64,000 nt of DNA from Parvibaculum sp. (GCA_017642695.1 JAEPQD010000001.1:186001-250000); one strand, 5' to 3'. Shown: positions 19,496 to 29,247, counted from the stretch's first letter. Numbers and translations are program-made. Notes: a model not told the origin generated them from the letters alone.

Positions 19496-20581
19496 ATGAG
19501 CGGTGCAGCGCAATATTTCTCACAGTCCTACGGCGAAGCGCGGCAACGCTTCCTGGGGGCCGCGAAGGCGGCGGGCGCGACGGTTAACCATCATGTCCAC
19601 CCGCTGACGGGGCCTTCCGGCGAGACGCTCGCCACCGATGTCGCGCGGTTCGGACCGCGGGATGCGACACGGGTTCTCGGCATCGGGTCGGGCACGCATG
19701 GCGTCGAGGGCTATTGCGGCTCGGGCATCCAGACCGCTTTTCTGACGGAGGGCTTCGCGAAGGACTTGCCCGCCGGCACCGCCGTCGTCTTCATCCACGC
19801 GATCAACCCCTACGGCTTCGCCTGGAACCGGCGCGTCAACGAGGACAATGTCGACCTCAACCGGAACTTCCTCGACCACTCGAAACCGCATCCGGAAAAC
19901 CCCGGCTACGAGGAACTCGCCGACGCGATCAACCCGCCCGACCTCTCCCCGGAGACGATGGCGGCAAGCCGCGCGCGGCTGAAGGCCTATGCCGACGAAC
20001 ACGGCGCGGCAGCGATGCAGCACGCGCTCTCCGCCGGCCAGTACACACACGCGAACGGCGTCCAGTATGGCGGGCGCGAACCCGTCTGGTCGAACCGCAC
20101 GCTCCGCCGAATCATCCGCGAGGAAATGGGGAACGCGGAACGCGTGATCTTCGTCGATATCCATACCGGCCTCGGCGCGCGCGGGGCGGGCGAGATGATC
20201 TGCGTCGAACCTGAAACGAGCGGCGCTTACGAACGCATGCGCCGCTGGTGGGGCGACATCGTGCATTCCACGGTCGGCGGCGCATCGGTTTCATCTCATG
20301 TCCCGGGCTCGATCCCGGTCTGCTTCACGGAAGAACTGAAGGGCCGCGAGGTGACCTCGGGCGGCCTCGAATTTGGCACCGTGCCGATCCGCGAGGTGAC
20401 GGTGGCGCTGCAGTCGGACAACTGGCTGCACCAGAACGGCGGCGCGGCAAACCCGCACGCGGCCGAGATCGGCCGGCTTATCCGCGATGCCTTCTATGTC
20501 GATGCCGACGACTGGAAGGAGATGGTGACGGCGCAGACGCGCGACATCTGCCGTGCGGCGCTGCGCGGCCTGCAGGACTGA
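19496..20581 (+). CDS. DUF2817 zinc-peptidase-like (M14 fold) protein
   Basis: A 361-residue protein of the DUF2817 family, related to the M14 carboxypeptidase fold. Candidate zinc ligands lie in GTHGVEGYCGSG (His and Glu) and in FVDIHTGLG (His). The linking block AINPYGFAWNRRVNEDNVDLNRNF carries the Asn-Arg pair typical of M14 substrate binding. No signal peptide, so probably cytosolic. I prefer the ATG at 19496 (MSGAAQYFSQSY); in-frame starts at 19457 and 19346 are possible. Substrate unknown. Confidence 0.85.
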   Translation: MSGAAQYFSQSYGEARQRFLGAAKAAGATVNHHVHPLTGPSGETLATDVARFGPRDATRVLGIGSGTHGVEGYCGSGIQTAFLTEGFAKDLPAGTAVVFIHAINPYGFAWNRRVNEDNVDLNRNFLDHSKPHPENPGYEELADAINPPDLSPETMAASRARLKAYADEHGAAAMQHALSAGQYTHANGVQYGGREPVWSNRTLRRIIREEMGNAERVIFVDIHTGLGARGAGEMICVEPETSGAYERMRRWWGDIVHSTVGGASVSSHVPGSIPVCFTEELKGREVTSGGLEFGTVPIREVTVALQSDNWLHQNGGAANPHAAEIGRLIRDAFYVDADDWKEMVTAQTRDICRAALRGLQD

Positions 20582-20585
20582 GCGC

Positions 20586-20616
20586 AAAAGAAAACGCCGC
20601 CCCGAAGGACGGCGCT
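20586..20616 (-). terminator. Intrinsic terminator of rpmF
   Basis: Read on the minus strand: a GC stem GCGCCGTCC / GGGCGGCGT closed by a TTCG loop (two G-U pairs), then TTTTCTTTT. It lies 28 bases downstream of the rpmF stop. Confidence 0.85.
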
Positions 20617-20643
20617 CCAAAATCTCTCAAGGCCGTGAAAGGC

Positions 20644-20826
20644 TTACTCGCCCTTCGGCTTCAGGATCTGCTTGCCGCGATACATGCCGCTCTTCAGGTC
20701 CACATGATGCGGGCGGTGAAGCTCGCCCGAATCCGGGTTCTCGACATAGGCCGGCTGTTTCAGCGCATCGGCCGAGCGGCGCATGCCGCGCTTCGACGGG
20801 GTGGTTTTCCTCTTTGGGACGGCCAT
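20644..20826 (-). CDS. rpmF: 50S ribosomal protein L32
   Basis: A 60-residue ribosomal protein, starting [20 protein letters not shown] with the C-terminal CHR-like region seen as [21 protein letters not shown]. It lacks the zinc-binding cysteines, as in many proteobacterial L32 proteins. Length is typical. It is transcribed alone here, with a strong terminator downstream; plsX and fabH, its common partners elsewhere, are not adjacent. Confidence 0.97.
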   Translation of the reverse strand: MAVPKRKTTPSKRGMRRSADALKQPAYVENPDSGELHRPHHVDLKSGMYRGKQILKPKGE

Positions 20827-21018
20827 GGGCTTCGCTCCGATTGCTCCGCGAGCGGCCCGCCATCTGCGGACGCCTGCCCTCGCGAAAAAGGCTTTGAAAA
20901 CAAAATATTGGCCGTGACCGGCGCCGCCTGAAAGACGCGCCGGACGGCCTTTGGCGGGCCTTATACAGTGAAACCGGGCGAAAAGTCCACAAGGACCGGG
21001 GCCGAAGCCCCGAAAACA

Positions 21019-21645
21019 CTAGTTGAGCGCCACGACGGCGCATTCATCCGCCGGGATCGCCGCGCGGGCGCAGGCGGCGCGGGCACTGTTTTCGCTGGCG
21101 AACGGCCCCATGCGGACACGATGGACTTCCTCGCCGGACACGCGGGCCGTGTCGATGGCAACGCGCTCGCTGCCCTTGAGATCGGGTTCGCGGCCGAGAA
21201 CGTCGAAATAGCGGCGGCTGGCGCGGTCGATGGTCGAATAGGAACCGAGCTGCGCGTAGTAGCGGCCCGACGGCGCGGCGAGCGAGGCGACCTCGATGGA
21301 CCCGCCACCACGGCCGGGACGGGCGAGCGGACGCGGCGCTGTCGCGGCAATCGACCCCGTCACGAGATCGGCATGGGGATCCGACCAGGAGGCATACTGG
21401 AACTGGGCCGGCGGCTGCTGGCGCGGACGCGCGGCCGGCAGCGGCGCCTCGACGGGAATTTCGATGGTCTTCTCGACGAGGCTCGTCATACCGCCACGGT
21501 CGTAGACCCTCGTTTCCTGCCTTGTCTGCGGCTCACTGACGGTGAGACCGCGCTCCTTCTGCACAACGAAAAGCGCTATCAGGACGGCACCCAGCGCCAG
21601 CCAGAAGCGATCGCGTTGAACCTTGTCGAACATGGTAGCCCCCAT
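21019..21645 (-). CDS. SPOR-domain protein, membrane-anchored
   Basis: A 208-residue bitopic protein. A short cytoplasmic N terminus is followed by one transmembrane segment (FWLALGAVLIALFVVQ, about residues 13-28) and a periplasmic Pro/Arg-rich linker. The C-terminal ~75 residues form a SPOR domain (RYYAQLGSYSTIDRASRRYFDVLG ... HRVRMGPFASENSARAACARA), which binds denuded septal peptidoglycan in known members. Two Cys in the last ~25 residues could form a disulfide. The start is taken at 21645; the ATG at 21633 is equally plausible. A short CGGGGC/GCCCCG hairpin just past the stop (20997-21012) may terminate it. Confidence 0.85.
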   Translation of the reverse strand: MGATMFDKVQRDRFWLALGAVLIALFVVQKERGLTVSEPQTRQETRVYDRGGMTSLVEKTIEIPVEAPLPAARPRQQPPAQFQYASWSDPHADLVTGSIAATAPRPLARPGRGGGSIEVASLAAPSGRYYAQLGSYSTIDRASRRYFDVLGREPDLKGSERVAIDTARVSGEEVHRVRMGPFASENSARAACARAAIPADECAVVALN

Positions 21646-21774
21646 CCGTTCCGTCCGCCGAAGCGGCGTCGGATGAGAGACTCGCGCCATATGGTTAACT
21701 CACACTTAAATCGCCCCGAACTGGCACAATTTATCCCCGGGGCAGAAAAAGATTGAGCGATATCAATAGCTTGA

Positions 21775-22893
<1,119 letters not shown>

Positions 22894-23188
22894 GGGAATG
22901 CCTCGCGAGGGGGGAGAGAACTGCCGAAAAGTGTAGCGCGCGACAGGGCCACCTCCAAGGAGGGGCTTGGGTCCAATCGAGCGTAGTCGTTTAGAATATT
23001 GAACACGAGGAAATCGGCTGCACCGCTTGCCGGGAACAAGGAGCCACTGCAATAAGGCCAAGACTTTTCATCGTGCGGGCCGTGCAGCCAACGCGAGCAC
23101 CCGCGATCCGTGCCTTATTTTAAACAGACGGCGGAAAGGGCGAAGCGGTCCGCGGCCCCATGCTAAAGAGGAGGAAAGGAAGGCCCGC

Positions 23189-23809
23189 ATGACACTCGAT
23201 TTCGGCACGGATCTGCGCGCGGCGCTTGGCGAGCGTCTCAAGCGCTTCGAACGGCAATCGCTCGACGGCGACGGACTGAAACGCGCGGCGGTGGCCGTGA
23301 CGGTGGTTCCGCATGACGCGGGCGCCGCCTTCCTGCTGACGCGGCGCGCACCGAAGCTCAACGCCCATGGAGGGCAATGGGCACTGCCCGGCGGACGGCT
23401 CGACAAGGGCGAGGACGCGATGGAAGCGGCGCTGCGCGAATTGCGCGAGGAAGTGGCGCTCGATCTCGGGCCAGCCCATGTGCTTGGCATGCTTGACGAT
23501 TACCCGACGCGCTCCGGCTATCTCATCACGCCGGTGGTGATGTGGGCCGAAGACAAGAGCGCGATGCATCCGAACGAGGCGGAGGTCGCCTCGATCCACG
23601 AGATCGCGCTTGGCGAGCTGATGCGGCCGGACTCGCCGGTCTTTCTCACGATCCCGGAAAGCGAACGGCCCGTGATCCGGCTCCTGATCGGCGACGACCA
23701 TGTGCATGCGCCGACGGCAGCGGTGCTATACCAGTTCGCGGAAGTGGGATTGCGGGGCAAGGCCACGCGGGTCGCAGGCCTCGAACAGCCGGTCTTCGCC
23801 TGGCGCTGA
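23189..23809 (+). CDS. NUDIX hydrolase, CoA-pyrophosphatase-like
   Basis: A 206-residue NUDIX enzyme. The Nudix box reads GGRLDKGEDAMEAALRELREE followed by VAL, matching the consensus except for Ala at the late Gly position. Upstream, FLLTRRAPKLNAHGGQWALPGG resembles the CoA-pyrophosphatase (NudL) type, so release of 4'-phosphopantetheine from CoA derivatives is plausible but not proven. The ATG at 23189 has a GAGGAAAGGAAGG tract upstream. It ends three bases from the convergent DUF2061 gene. Confidence 0.87.
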   Translation: MTLDFGTDLRAALGERLKRFERQSLDGDGLKRAAVAVTVVPHDAGAAFLLTRRAPKLNAHGGQWALPGGRLDKGEDAMEAALRELREEVALDLGPAHVLGMLDDYPTRSGYLITPVVMWAEDKSAMHPNEAEVASIHEIALGELMRPDSPVFLTIPESERPVIRLLIGDDHVHAPTAAVLYQFAEVGLRGKATRVAGLEQPVFAWR

Positions 23810-23812
23810 GGA

Positions 23813-24058
23813 TCAGGCGGGTTGCGCCCCGCCCTGCCCGCGATGACCCGGACGCCGAAAGCCGAGCCCCTGCAAGGCCCTGGCGGGCAAGCGCGCCCAT
23901 GCCTTTTCATGGAAGTAGAAGACCACCGTGTTCACGGCCGGCTCGATCAGCGCGACGCCCGCCGCGATCGCGACCTCGCCGGTCAGCAGATAGACGACGC
24001 CGAACCCGACCGTAAAGTGGAGCGAGCCGTAGCTGATGGTCTTCAGGATATCGCGCAT
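23813..24058 (-). CDS. DUF2061 small membrane protein
   Basis: An 81-residue protein of the DUF2061 family: KTISYGSLHFTVGFGVVYLLTG forms the first membrane segment, AIAAGVALIEPAVNTVVFYFHEKAW the second. The family is found in bacteria beside sulfur or transport genes but has no firm function. The ribosome site AAGGGAACC lies upstream of ATG. The C terminus is Arg/Gly-rich and probably cytosolic. Confidence 0.87.
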   Translation of the reverse strand: MRDILKTISYGSLHFTVGFGVVYLLTGEVAIAAGVALIEPAVNTVVFYFHEKAWARLPARALQGLGFRRPGHRGQGGAQPA

Positions 24059-24159
24059 GGGTCCGGTTCCCTTGAAAGCCGCTTTTGCGACTTATTCTTA
24101 TTTAAATGAAGGGATGGATTTGTCAAGAGCGGGCATAAAGGCGGGGTCGGCAGCGGTGA

Positions 24160-24188
24160 CTGTCATCGAACTGTCATCAAAACGTCAT
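24160..24188 (+). promoter_or_regulatory. Pho-box-like array of 11-bp repeats
   Basis: Three direct repeats at exact 11-base spacing: CTGTCAT (24160), CTGTCAT (24171) and ACGTCAT (24182), separated by AT-rich four-base spacers. This matches the PhoB binding pattern CTGTCAT-N4-CTGTCAT. Orientation would drive transcription rightward, toward the small antitoxin-like gene at 24346. I see no strong -10 element after it. Confidence 0.65.
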
Positions 24189-24345
24189 GAATGACGCCGG
24201 GAGGCTTCCGGGGGGTTTATCCCCGGTCGCGGAGCGGCGGCGAGAATGACGGCGGAGGAGACGGGAAAGATGCGCATGGACGTCGTCGTGCATCGCCGCG
24301 CCCCTGCCCCGTCACTTTCTTTCGCACAGACGAAGGAGACCGTTC

Positions 24346-24564
24346 ATGCCCCTGCCCCGGATCGCAACCATGCGCGCGCGGCGCACCCTTTCCGTGACCG
24401 ACTTCCGCAAGAACCCGTCGCGCCACCTGAGGGACGCGATGGGCGACACGCTCGCCGTCCTCTCCCGCAACCGGGTCGAGTTCTACGCCGTGCCGCCGGA
24501 GCGCTTCGAGGCGCTGATCGACAGGGTCGAGGCGCTGGAGGGGGTCGGGAGACGGGAGGGGTAA
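24346..24564 (+). CDS. Orphan Phd/YefM-type antitoxin-like protein
   Basis: A 72-residue protein. The segment RTLSVTDFRKNPSRHLRDA followed by LAVLSRNRVEFYAVPPERFEALIDRVEALE has the Phd/YefM pattern: an N-terminal strand-helix DNA-binding part, then a Val/Tyr-rich strand and a helix that in other members binds toxin. An AAGGAG ribosome site lies seven bases before the ATG, so it is likely translated. No RelE, Doc or YoeB-like toxin ORF follows; the next gene is map on the opposite strand. It could be a stand-alone repressor. Confidence 0.72.
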   Translation: MPLPRIATMRARRTLSVTDFRKNPSRHLRDAMGDTLAVLSRNRVEFYAVPPERFEALIDRVEALEGVGRREG

Positions 24565-24650
24565 CGACAATCATCCGTCCACCTCATAAATTGCCACTGC
24601 CAGGTCAAGCCCGGCAATGACAAGCAAGGGTAAGACAGTAGCTCGTCCTT

Positions 24651-25397
24651 TTACGCCAGCGTCAGGATGACCGGGCCGTTCTTCGTTGCGACGAGGGAGT
24701 GTTCGTATTGCACGGTGGGAGCGGAAGGGTCGGCGAGCAGCGTCCAGCCGTCGCCCGCTTCGGCGGCGAAGTCGCCGCCCATCGAGAGGAAGGGTTCGAT
24801 GGTGAAAACCTGGCCTTCCTTTATGACGCGCCGGTCGGAGGGATCGGCCCAGGTCGAGATGCCTTCCGGCTCCTCGTGGAGCGAGCGGCCGACGCCGTGG
24901 CTCGACAGGTTGCGGATGAGCGTGTAGCCGCCCTTGTCGGCGAAGCGTTCGATGCGCTCGCCGATGGCGTTGAGGCGGCCGCCGGACTTCACCGCGCGGA
25001 TGCCTTCCCACATGGCGCGCTTGCCGTCGCGGCAGAGACGCGCGAGGTCGGGCCGGACCGGCGGCACGACGAAGCTCGCGCCGGTATCGCCGAAGAGACC
25101 GTCCTTCTCCGCCGACACATCGATGTTGACGAGATCGCCCGCGCGAATGACGCGGTCGCCCGGAATGCCATGCGCGATCTCTTCATTGATGCTGATGCAG
25201 GTGGCGCCCGGAAACTTGTAGGAAATTTCGGGCGCGGAGCGAGCGCCTTCCTTGTCCAGCAACGCGCGGCCCATGTCGTCGAGCTCGCGCGTCGTCATGC
25301 CGGGCTCGGCGGCCGCGCTCATGGCAGCGAGCACCTGCGCAACGATGCGGCCGATGGCCTTGAGGCCTTCCAGTTCGTCTTCGGTGGTGACGGTCAT
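24651..25397 (-). CDS. map: Methionine aminopeptidase, type I
   Basis: A 248-residue metalloprotease that removes N-terminal Met from new proteins. Metal ligands: the two Asp in NIDVSAEKDGLFGDTG, the His in SSHGVGRSLHEEP, the Glu in FTIEPFLSMGG and the Glu in VQYEHSLV. Length fits type Ia, without a zinc-finger extension. The ATG at 25397 overlaps the stop of the upstream GNAT gene (ATGA), so the two are translationally coupled; the in-frame extension to 25442 is inside the GNAT gene. A second map may exist elsewhere, as this one is not beside rpsB. Confidence 0.93.
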   Translation of the reverse strand: MTVTTEDELEGLKAIGRIVAQVLAAMSAAAEPGMTTRELDDMGRALLDKEGARSAPEISYKFPGATCISINEEIAHGIPGDRVIRAGDLVNIDVSAEKDGLFGDTGASFVVPPVRPDLARLCRDGKRAMWEGIRAVKSGGRLNAIGERIERFADKGGYTLIRNLSSHGVGRSLHEEPEGISTWADPSDRRVIKEGQVFTIEPFLSMGGDFAAEAGDGWTLLADPSAPTVQYEHSLVATKNGPVILTLA

Positions 25398-25918
25398 GGG
25401 AGGGGCGCCTCGATGCGGAAACGGATCACCGGACCGTCCCACTCTTCGGTGGAGATATCGCTCTCCTCAATATCGTGGACATGGGGATGGCTCGCAACCG
25501 CCTTCCGCCAGAAGGCAAGGGCCGCCACATTGCGCCGCGCGACGGCGGCTTCCCATGTGCCGGGATAGCGGCTGAAAACCGCATGAGCCGCTGCGGTGCC
25601 CATGCCACCGCGCCTGTGCTTACGCACGATGAAGAACTCGGCCATGTTACGATCCGCCGCCCTGCCGCTGTGGGTGTGATCGTTGAGAAGGGCAAAGCCG
25701 ACCGGACGGCCTTCCGCGCGGAGCAGCAGCGGCACGCGGGCTGGCCCGCTCCAATAGCTGTCGAGGTAAGGGTAATCGGCAAAACGGCCGTCATCGCCGA
25801 GCTCGCCCTCCGGCCGGCCCGACCAGTGTTCGGAGAAGTCATGCGTGTAGAGCTGCATGAGATTCGCGATGACGGGCTTTTCTTCCGGGCGCGCGAGGGC
25901 GATGTCGATGTCGGTCAT
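25394..25918 (-). CDS. GNAT-family N-acetyltransferase
   Basis: A 174-residue acetyltransferase. The acetyl-CoA pyrophosphate-binding motif is seen as VRKHRRGGMGTAAAHAVF, with the preceding strand EFFI and the following WEAAVARRNVAALAFWRKAV typical of the fold. Substrate unknown. It precedes map and overlaps it by four bases. Pairing an acetyltransferase with methionine aminopeptidase could mean co-translational N-terminal processing, but RimI-type specificity is not evident. Confidence 0.85.
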   Translation of the reverse strand: MTDIDIALARPEEKPVIANLMQLYTHDFSEHWSGRPEGELGDDGRFADYPYLDSYWSGPARVPLLLRAEGRPVGFALLNDHTHSGRAADRNMAEFFIVRKHRRGGMGTAAAHAVFSRYPGTWEAAVARRNVAALAFWRKAVASHPHVHDIEESDISTEEWDGPVIRFRIEAPLP

Positions 25919-25973
25919 GGCGGCAGAGTAGCGCGATGCGATGGCGCGCGCCTTTCCAAAAGATCCGAGTCCT

Positions 25974-25996
25974 CACCCTCCCACAGGGGGAGGGTG
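25974..25996 (-). terminator. Hairpin downstream of the glutathione transferase gene
   Basis: CACCCTCCC / GGGAGGGTG, nine base pairs with a five-base loop, lying 25 bases past the GST stop. On the minus strand TTTT follows about twelve bases later. A widespread intergenic palindrome is an alternative reading. Confidence 0.55.
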
Positions 25997-26020
25997 GTCC
26001 GGATGGAGAGGGAAAGCGTT

Positions 26021-26707
26021 TTACCGCTGCACCATCTTGCGGGCTTCCTCGGCGAACTTCTTCGCTTCTTCTCCATTGCCCTGCTGGAGTGCAGCGAGGT
26101 CGACCGGCACGGTGATGCCCTTCTGCGCGGCGGGACGCTGCGCGATCAGGTCGAGCCAGCGCTTGAGGTTCGGCAGGTCGTCGATCTCAACGCCCGACCA
26201 TTTATGGGTGCGCACCCACGACCAGTTCGCGATGTCGGCGATGGAATAGTCGCCCGCGAGATACTCGTTCTCCTTCAGGTGGCCGTCGAGAACGGTGAAG
26301 AGACGCTTCGATTCGTTCTGGTAACGGTCGATGGCGGGCTGAATTTTTTCGGGAAAGTAGCGGAAGAAGACATTGGCCTGACCCATCATCGGGCCGACGC
26401 CGCCCATCTGGAACATGAGCCACTGGATAACGCGGCTGCGCCCCTTTGCATCCACCGGCATCAGCCTGCCCGTTTTCTCGGCAAGATAGATCATGATCGC
26501 GCCGGACTCGAAAACCGCGAAATCGCCTTCGTCGCGGTCGACGATCGCGGGGATGCGGCCGTTCGGATTGATCGCAAGGAAGGCGGCTTCCTTCTGCTGG
26601 TTCTTCTGCAGCTCGATCGCATGGACCTCGTAGGGAAGCCCGAGTTCTTCAAGCGTTATCGAGGCTTTCCAGCCATTGGGGGTGGAAGCGGTGTAGAGAT
26701 CGATCAT
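26021..26707 (-). CDS. Glutathione S-transferase family protein (YfcG/nu-type)
   Basis: A 228-residue thioredoxin-fold GST. The N-terminal domain begins [27 protein letters not shown], with TASTPNGWK the pattern of disulfide-bond-reductase GSTs such as YfcG and Ygh[10 protein letters not shown] gives the cis-Pro loop and [13 protein letters not shown] the glutathione Glu-Ser pair. The C-terminal helical domain includes [12 protein letters not shown]. Likely a glutathione-dependent reductase or detoxification enzyme. The ATG at 26707 starts on the family N terminus. Divergent from potD. Confidence 0.9.
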   Translation of the reverse strand: MIDLYTASTPNGWKASITLEELGLPYEVHAIELQKNQQKEAAFLAINPNGRIPAIVDRDEGDFAVFESGAIMIYLAEKTGRLMPVDAKGRSRVIQWLMFQMGGVGPMMGQANVFFRYFPEKIQPAIDRYQNESKRLFTVLDGHLKENEYLAGDYSIADIANWSWVRTHKWSGVEIDDLPNLKRWLDLIAQRPAAQKGITVPVDLAALQQGNGEEAKKFAEEARKMVQR

Positions 26708-27065
26708 GAGGGGCCCTGCCTTCCCTGAAATGCGGATCGCGCTTTTACTGGCATTCAAGGTGCCAGTTCATGCCTTGGCGAACCAGCGCTATCTGGGGCC
26801 GCACCACCTGCCCGGCAAGAGAACACTGCCGTTTTATTTTGCAGCGCACATTAAATTCCGGAAAGGAAGCGGCGTGCGCAAACGGCATGACACCGGCTCC
26901 GGAACAATGGCATTGCACCCGTTTAAAATTTTTGACGCATTTGCGAAGGGAACCGCCGCCCTCGCTTGCGCTCGTTCAAAATCCATTGAACACTGACGAT
27001 CTCTCGGCCGCTCGACCTCACGGCAAGGGCGGGGCACTGACATCTCAAGATGGAGGAAGACATCC
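26708..27065. other. Divergent promoter region between GST and potD
   Basis: No credible ORF. Two AT-rich patches (26830-26855 and 26929-26942) stand out in GC-rich sequence and are likely promoter zones. TTCAA-N6-TTGAA at 26975-26990 is a small inverted repeat that could bind a regulator. A GGAGGAAG ribosome site for potD is at the right end. Confidence 0.45.
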
Positions 27066-28157
27066 ATGAACCGCAAAAGAGGCATGGCCGGACTGATGGA
27101 CGCGATCTCGCGCCGCAAGTTCATGACGGGAGCGGCCGCTGTCGGCCTCAGCATCACCGCGATGCCGAAATTCGCTTCCGCAGCCGAGGAGAAGAAGCTC
27201 AATTTCTATAACTGGGATACCTATATCGGCGAGACGACGCTGGCCGACTTCCAGGAGGCGACCGGCATCGAAGTGAAGATGGACCTCTTCGCCGACAACT
27301 CGGAACTCTTCGCGAAGCTCCGGGGCGGCAATCCCGGCTACGACGTGATCGTGCCGTCGAACGACTGGATTCCGCGCATGGTCGCGGGCGACATGCTTCA
27401 GGAACTCGACCACTCGAAGATTCCGAACATTGCGAACATCTTCCCGCGCTTCATGGACGAGCCGTTCGATCCGGGCCGCAAGTACTCGCTGCCCTACATG
27501 TGGGGCACGATCGGCATCGGCTACCGCAAGTCGGCGGTTTCCTCCGTGCCGGACAGCTGGAAGGTGCTCTATGACAGCGACGAGTATGCCGGCAAGATCG
27601 CGCTGCTCTCCGACTGCGGCACCATGCTCGCCTGCGCGCTGAAGTATCTCGGCTATTCCGCCAACTCGACCGACAAGGCCGAGAACGAGGCGGCGGCCGA
27701 GCTGATCATCAAGCAGAAGGGCAACATCAAGTCCTTCGCCGAAGACAACGGCCAGGACCTGCTCGCGTCCGGCGAAGTCGATGTGACGATGGAGTACAAC
27801 GGCGACATCGCGCAGCTCATGACCGAAGACGACGATATCGGCTTCGTGCTGCCGAAGGAGGGCGGTATCCTCTGGGAAGACACGCTTGCGATCCCGACCG
27901 GCGCACCGCACCCGGAAAACGCGCATGCCTTCATCAACTACATCCATGCGCCCGAGCCGAACATGCTCATCACGGACTACATCCAGTATGCGACGCCGAA
28001 CAAGGCAGGCTTCGAGCTGATGCCGGAAGAGTATCAGACGAACCCGGCGATCTTCCCGCCGGACAGCGCCATCGAGGCCTCCGAAACGGCGGCCTATCTC
28101 GGCGAGGACGTGGTCCAGATGCGCGAAGAGCTCTGCACCAAGATCAACGCCGCGTAA
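27066..28157 (+). CDS. potD: Polyamine ABC transporter substrate-binding protein
   Basis: A 363-residue periplasmic binding protein of the PotD/PotF family. The export signal is of twin-arginine type, SRRKFM at residues 15-20, followed by TGAAAVGLSITAMPKFASA; this is unusual for PotD, which is Sec-exported in E. coli. Mature sequence shows NFYNWDTYIG, FAKLRGGNPGYDVIVPSNDW, PFDPGRKYSLPYMWGT and WEDTLAIPTGAPHPENA, all as in spermidine/putrescine binders. A strong terminator follows before the permease genes, probably giving excess binding protein. Confidence 0.93.
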   Translation: MNRKRGMAGLMDAISRRKFMTGAAAVGLSITAMPKFASAAEEKKLNFYNWDTYIGETTLADFQEATGIEVKMDLFADNSELFAKLRGGNPGYDVIVPSNDWIPRMVAGDMLQELDHSKIPNIANIFPRFMDEPFDPGRKYSLPYMWGTIGIGYRKSAVSSVPDSWKVLYDSDEYAGKIALLSDCGTMLACALKYLGYSANSTDKAENEAAAELIIKQKGNIKSFAEDNGQDLLASGEVDVTMEYNGDIAQLMTEDDDIGFVLPKEGGILWEDTLAIPTGAPHPENAHAFINYIHAPEPNMLITDYIQYATPNKAGFELMPEEYQTNPAIFPPDSAIEASETAAYLGEDVVQMREELCTKINAA

Positions 28158-28166
28158 GCACAATCC

Positions 28167-28190
28167 GGGCGGGCATGAAAATGCCCGCCC
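28167..28190 (+). terminator. Intra-operon terminator after potD
   Basis: A perfect 10-base-pair stem GGGCGGGCAT / ATGCCCGCCC with GAAA loop, then TTTTTCTTTC. It would terminate most transcripts after potD; read-through or a promoter in 28191-28329 must feed potB. Confidence 0.92.
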
Positions 28191-28329
28191 TTTTTCTTTC
28201 ACCGTCTCCGTGATTCTCCCGTGAGCCGGCGAAAGAAAAGGGGCGATCCGGAGAGAATGGGGGACAGGATCTCCGGACCCGTCCGAACTGTCGCGTGTAC
28301 TTGTCTGTTGCCCTTCGGGGGGCTTACTC

Positions 28330-29247
28330 ATGGAAAACTGGAAAAGATCGGGGCGGGCTTTCTTCGCGGCCTTCACCCCGCCGACTTTCTGGCTCGTCAC
28401 CTTCTTCATCGTTCCGCTGTCGCTGATCTGGCTTTACAGCTTCAGCTCCAAGACCGGCGTGACCGAGATCACGCTGGACTGGAATCTCGGCCAGTACGCC
28501 CGCGCGCTCGAGCCGCTCTATCTCGGCATCTTCTGGAAATCGATCCTGATGGCCTCGGCGACGACGGCGATATGCCTTGTGGTCGCCTTTCCGGTCGCCA
28601 TCGCCATCGTGTTTTCCAAGCCCACCATGCGGATGTGGCTGCTGCTGCTCGTCATCCTGCCCTTCTGGACCAACCTGCTGATCCGCACCTATGCGCTGAT
28701 CGCGGTGCTCCGGACCAACGGCTTCATCAATAACGGCCTCGAATGGATCGTGGTGAACGCCGACTGGGCGCTTTCGCTCGTGGGGCTCGGCGACAACAGG
28801 ATCGTCGGCCCCTTCGAGCCGCTGTCGTTGCTCTACAACAACACAGCCGTCGTCTTCGGCCTCGTCTATGTGAGCCTGCCCTTCATGGTGCTGCCGCTCT
28901 ATGCGGCGCTCGACAGGCTGGACCGCTCCTACCTGGAAGCGAGCCTCGACCTCGGCGCGGGCCACATCCGCACCTTCTTCTCGATCGTCGTGCCGCTGGC
29001 ACTGCCGGGCATCGCGAGCGGCATCGTCATCACCTTCATTCCGGCGATGGGCTCGTACCTCACTCCCGACCTGCTTGGCGGCACGGACAGCCAGATGATC
29101 GCCAATGTGATCGCGAGCCAGTTCAAGCAAGCGAACAACTGGCCCTTCGGCGCGGCGCTGAGCTTCCTTCTGATGTATGCGACCTTCTTCGCGCTGGCGG
29201 TCCGCGCCGTGCTGATGAGGAAGGAAGGCCGGGGAGACGCAAGATGA
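28330..29247 (+). CDS. potB: Polyamine ABC transporter permease
   Basis: A 305-residue inner-membrane permease with about six transmembrane helices. The N-terminal helix is FWLVTFFIVPLSLIWLYSFS. The cytoplasmic EAA loop that contacts the ATPase is seen as YLEASLDLGAGHIRTFFSIVVPLALPGI. It pairs with PotC to form the membrane channel. The start ATG at 28330 lies 140 bases after the potD terminator. Its stop overlaps potC by four bases (ATGA). Confidence 0.92.
   Translation: MENWKRSGRAFFAAFTPPTFWLVTFFIVPLSLIWLYSFSSKTGVTEITLDWNLGQYARALEPLYLGIFWKSILMASATTAICLVVAFPVAIAIVFSKPTMRMWLLLLVILPFWTNLLIRTYALIAVLRTNGFINNGLEWIVVNADWALSLVGLGDNRIVGPFEPLSLLYNNTAVVFGLVYVSLPFMVLPLYAALDRLDRSYLEASLDLGAGHIRTFFSIVVPLALPGIASGIVITFIPAMGSYLTPDLLGGTDSQMIANVIASQFKQANNWPFGAALSFLLMYATFFALAVRAVLMRKEGRGDAR

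Noticed and set aside
22952-22963. Palindrome CCTCCAAGGAGG upstream of alanine dehydrogenase
   Set aside because: It consists of a ribosome-site-like sequence and its complement, is short, and has no repeat nearby; too weak to call an operator.
24191-24397. 68-residue open frame between the Pho-like box and the antitoxin-like gene
   Set aside because: Gly/Arg/Pro-rich composition, no ribosome site, and it overlaps the better-supported gene at 24346 in another frame.
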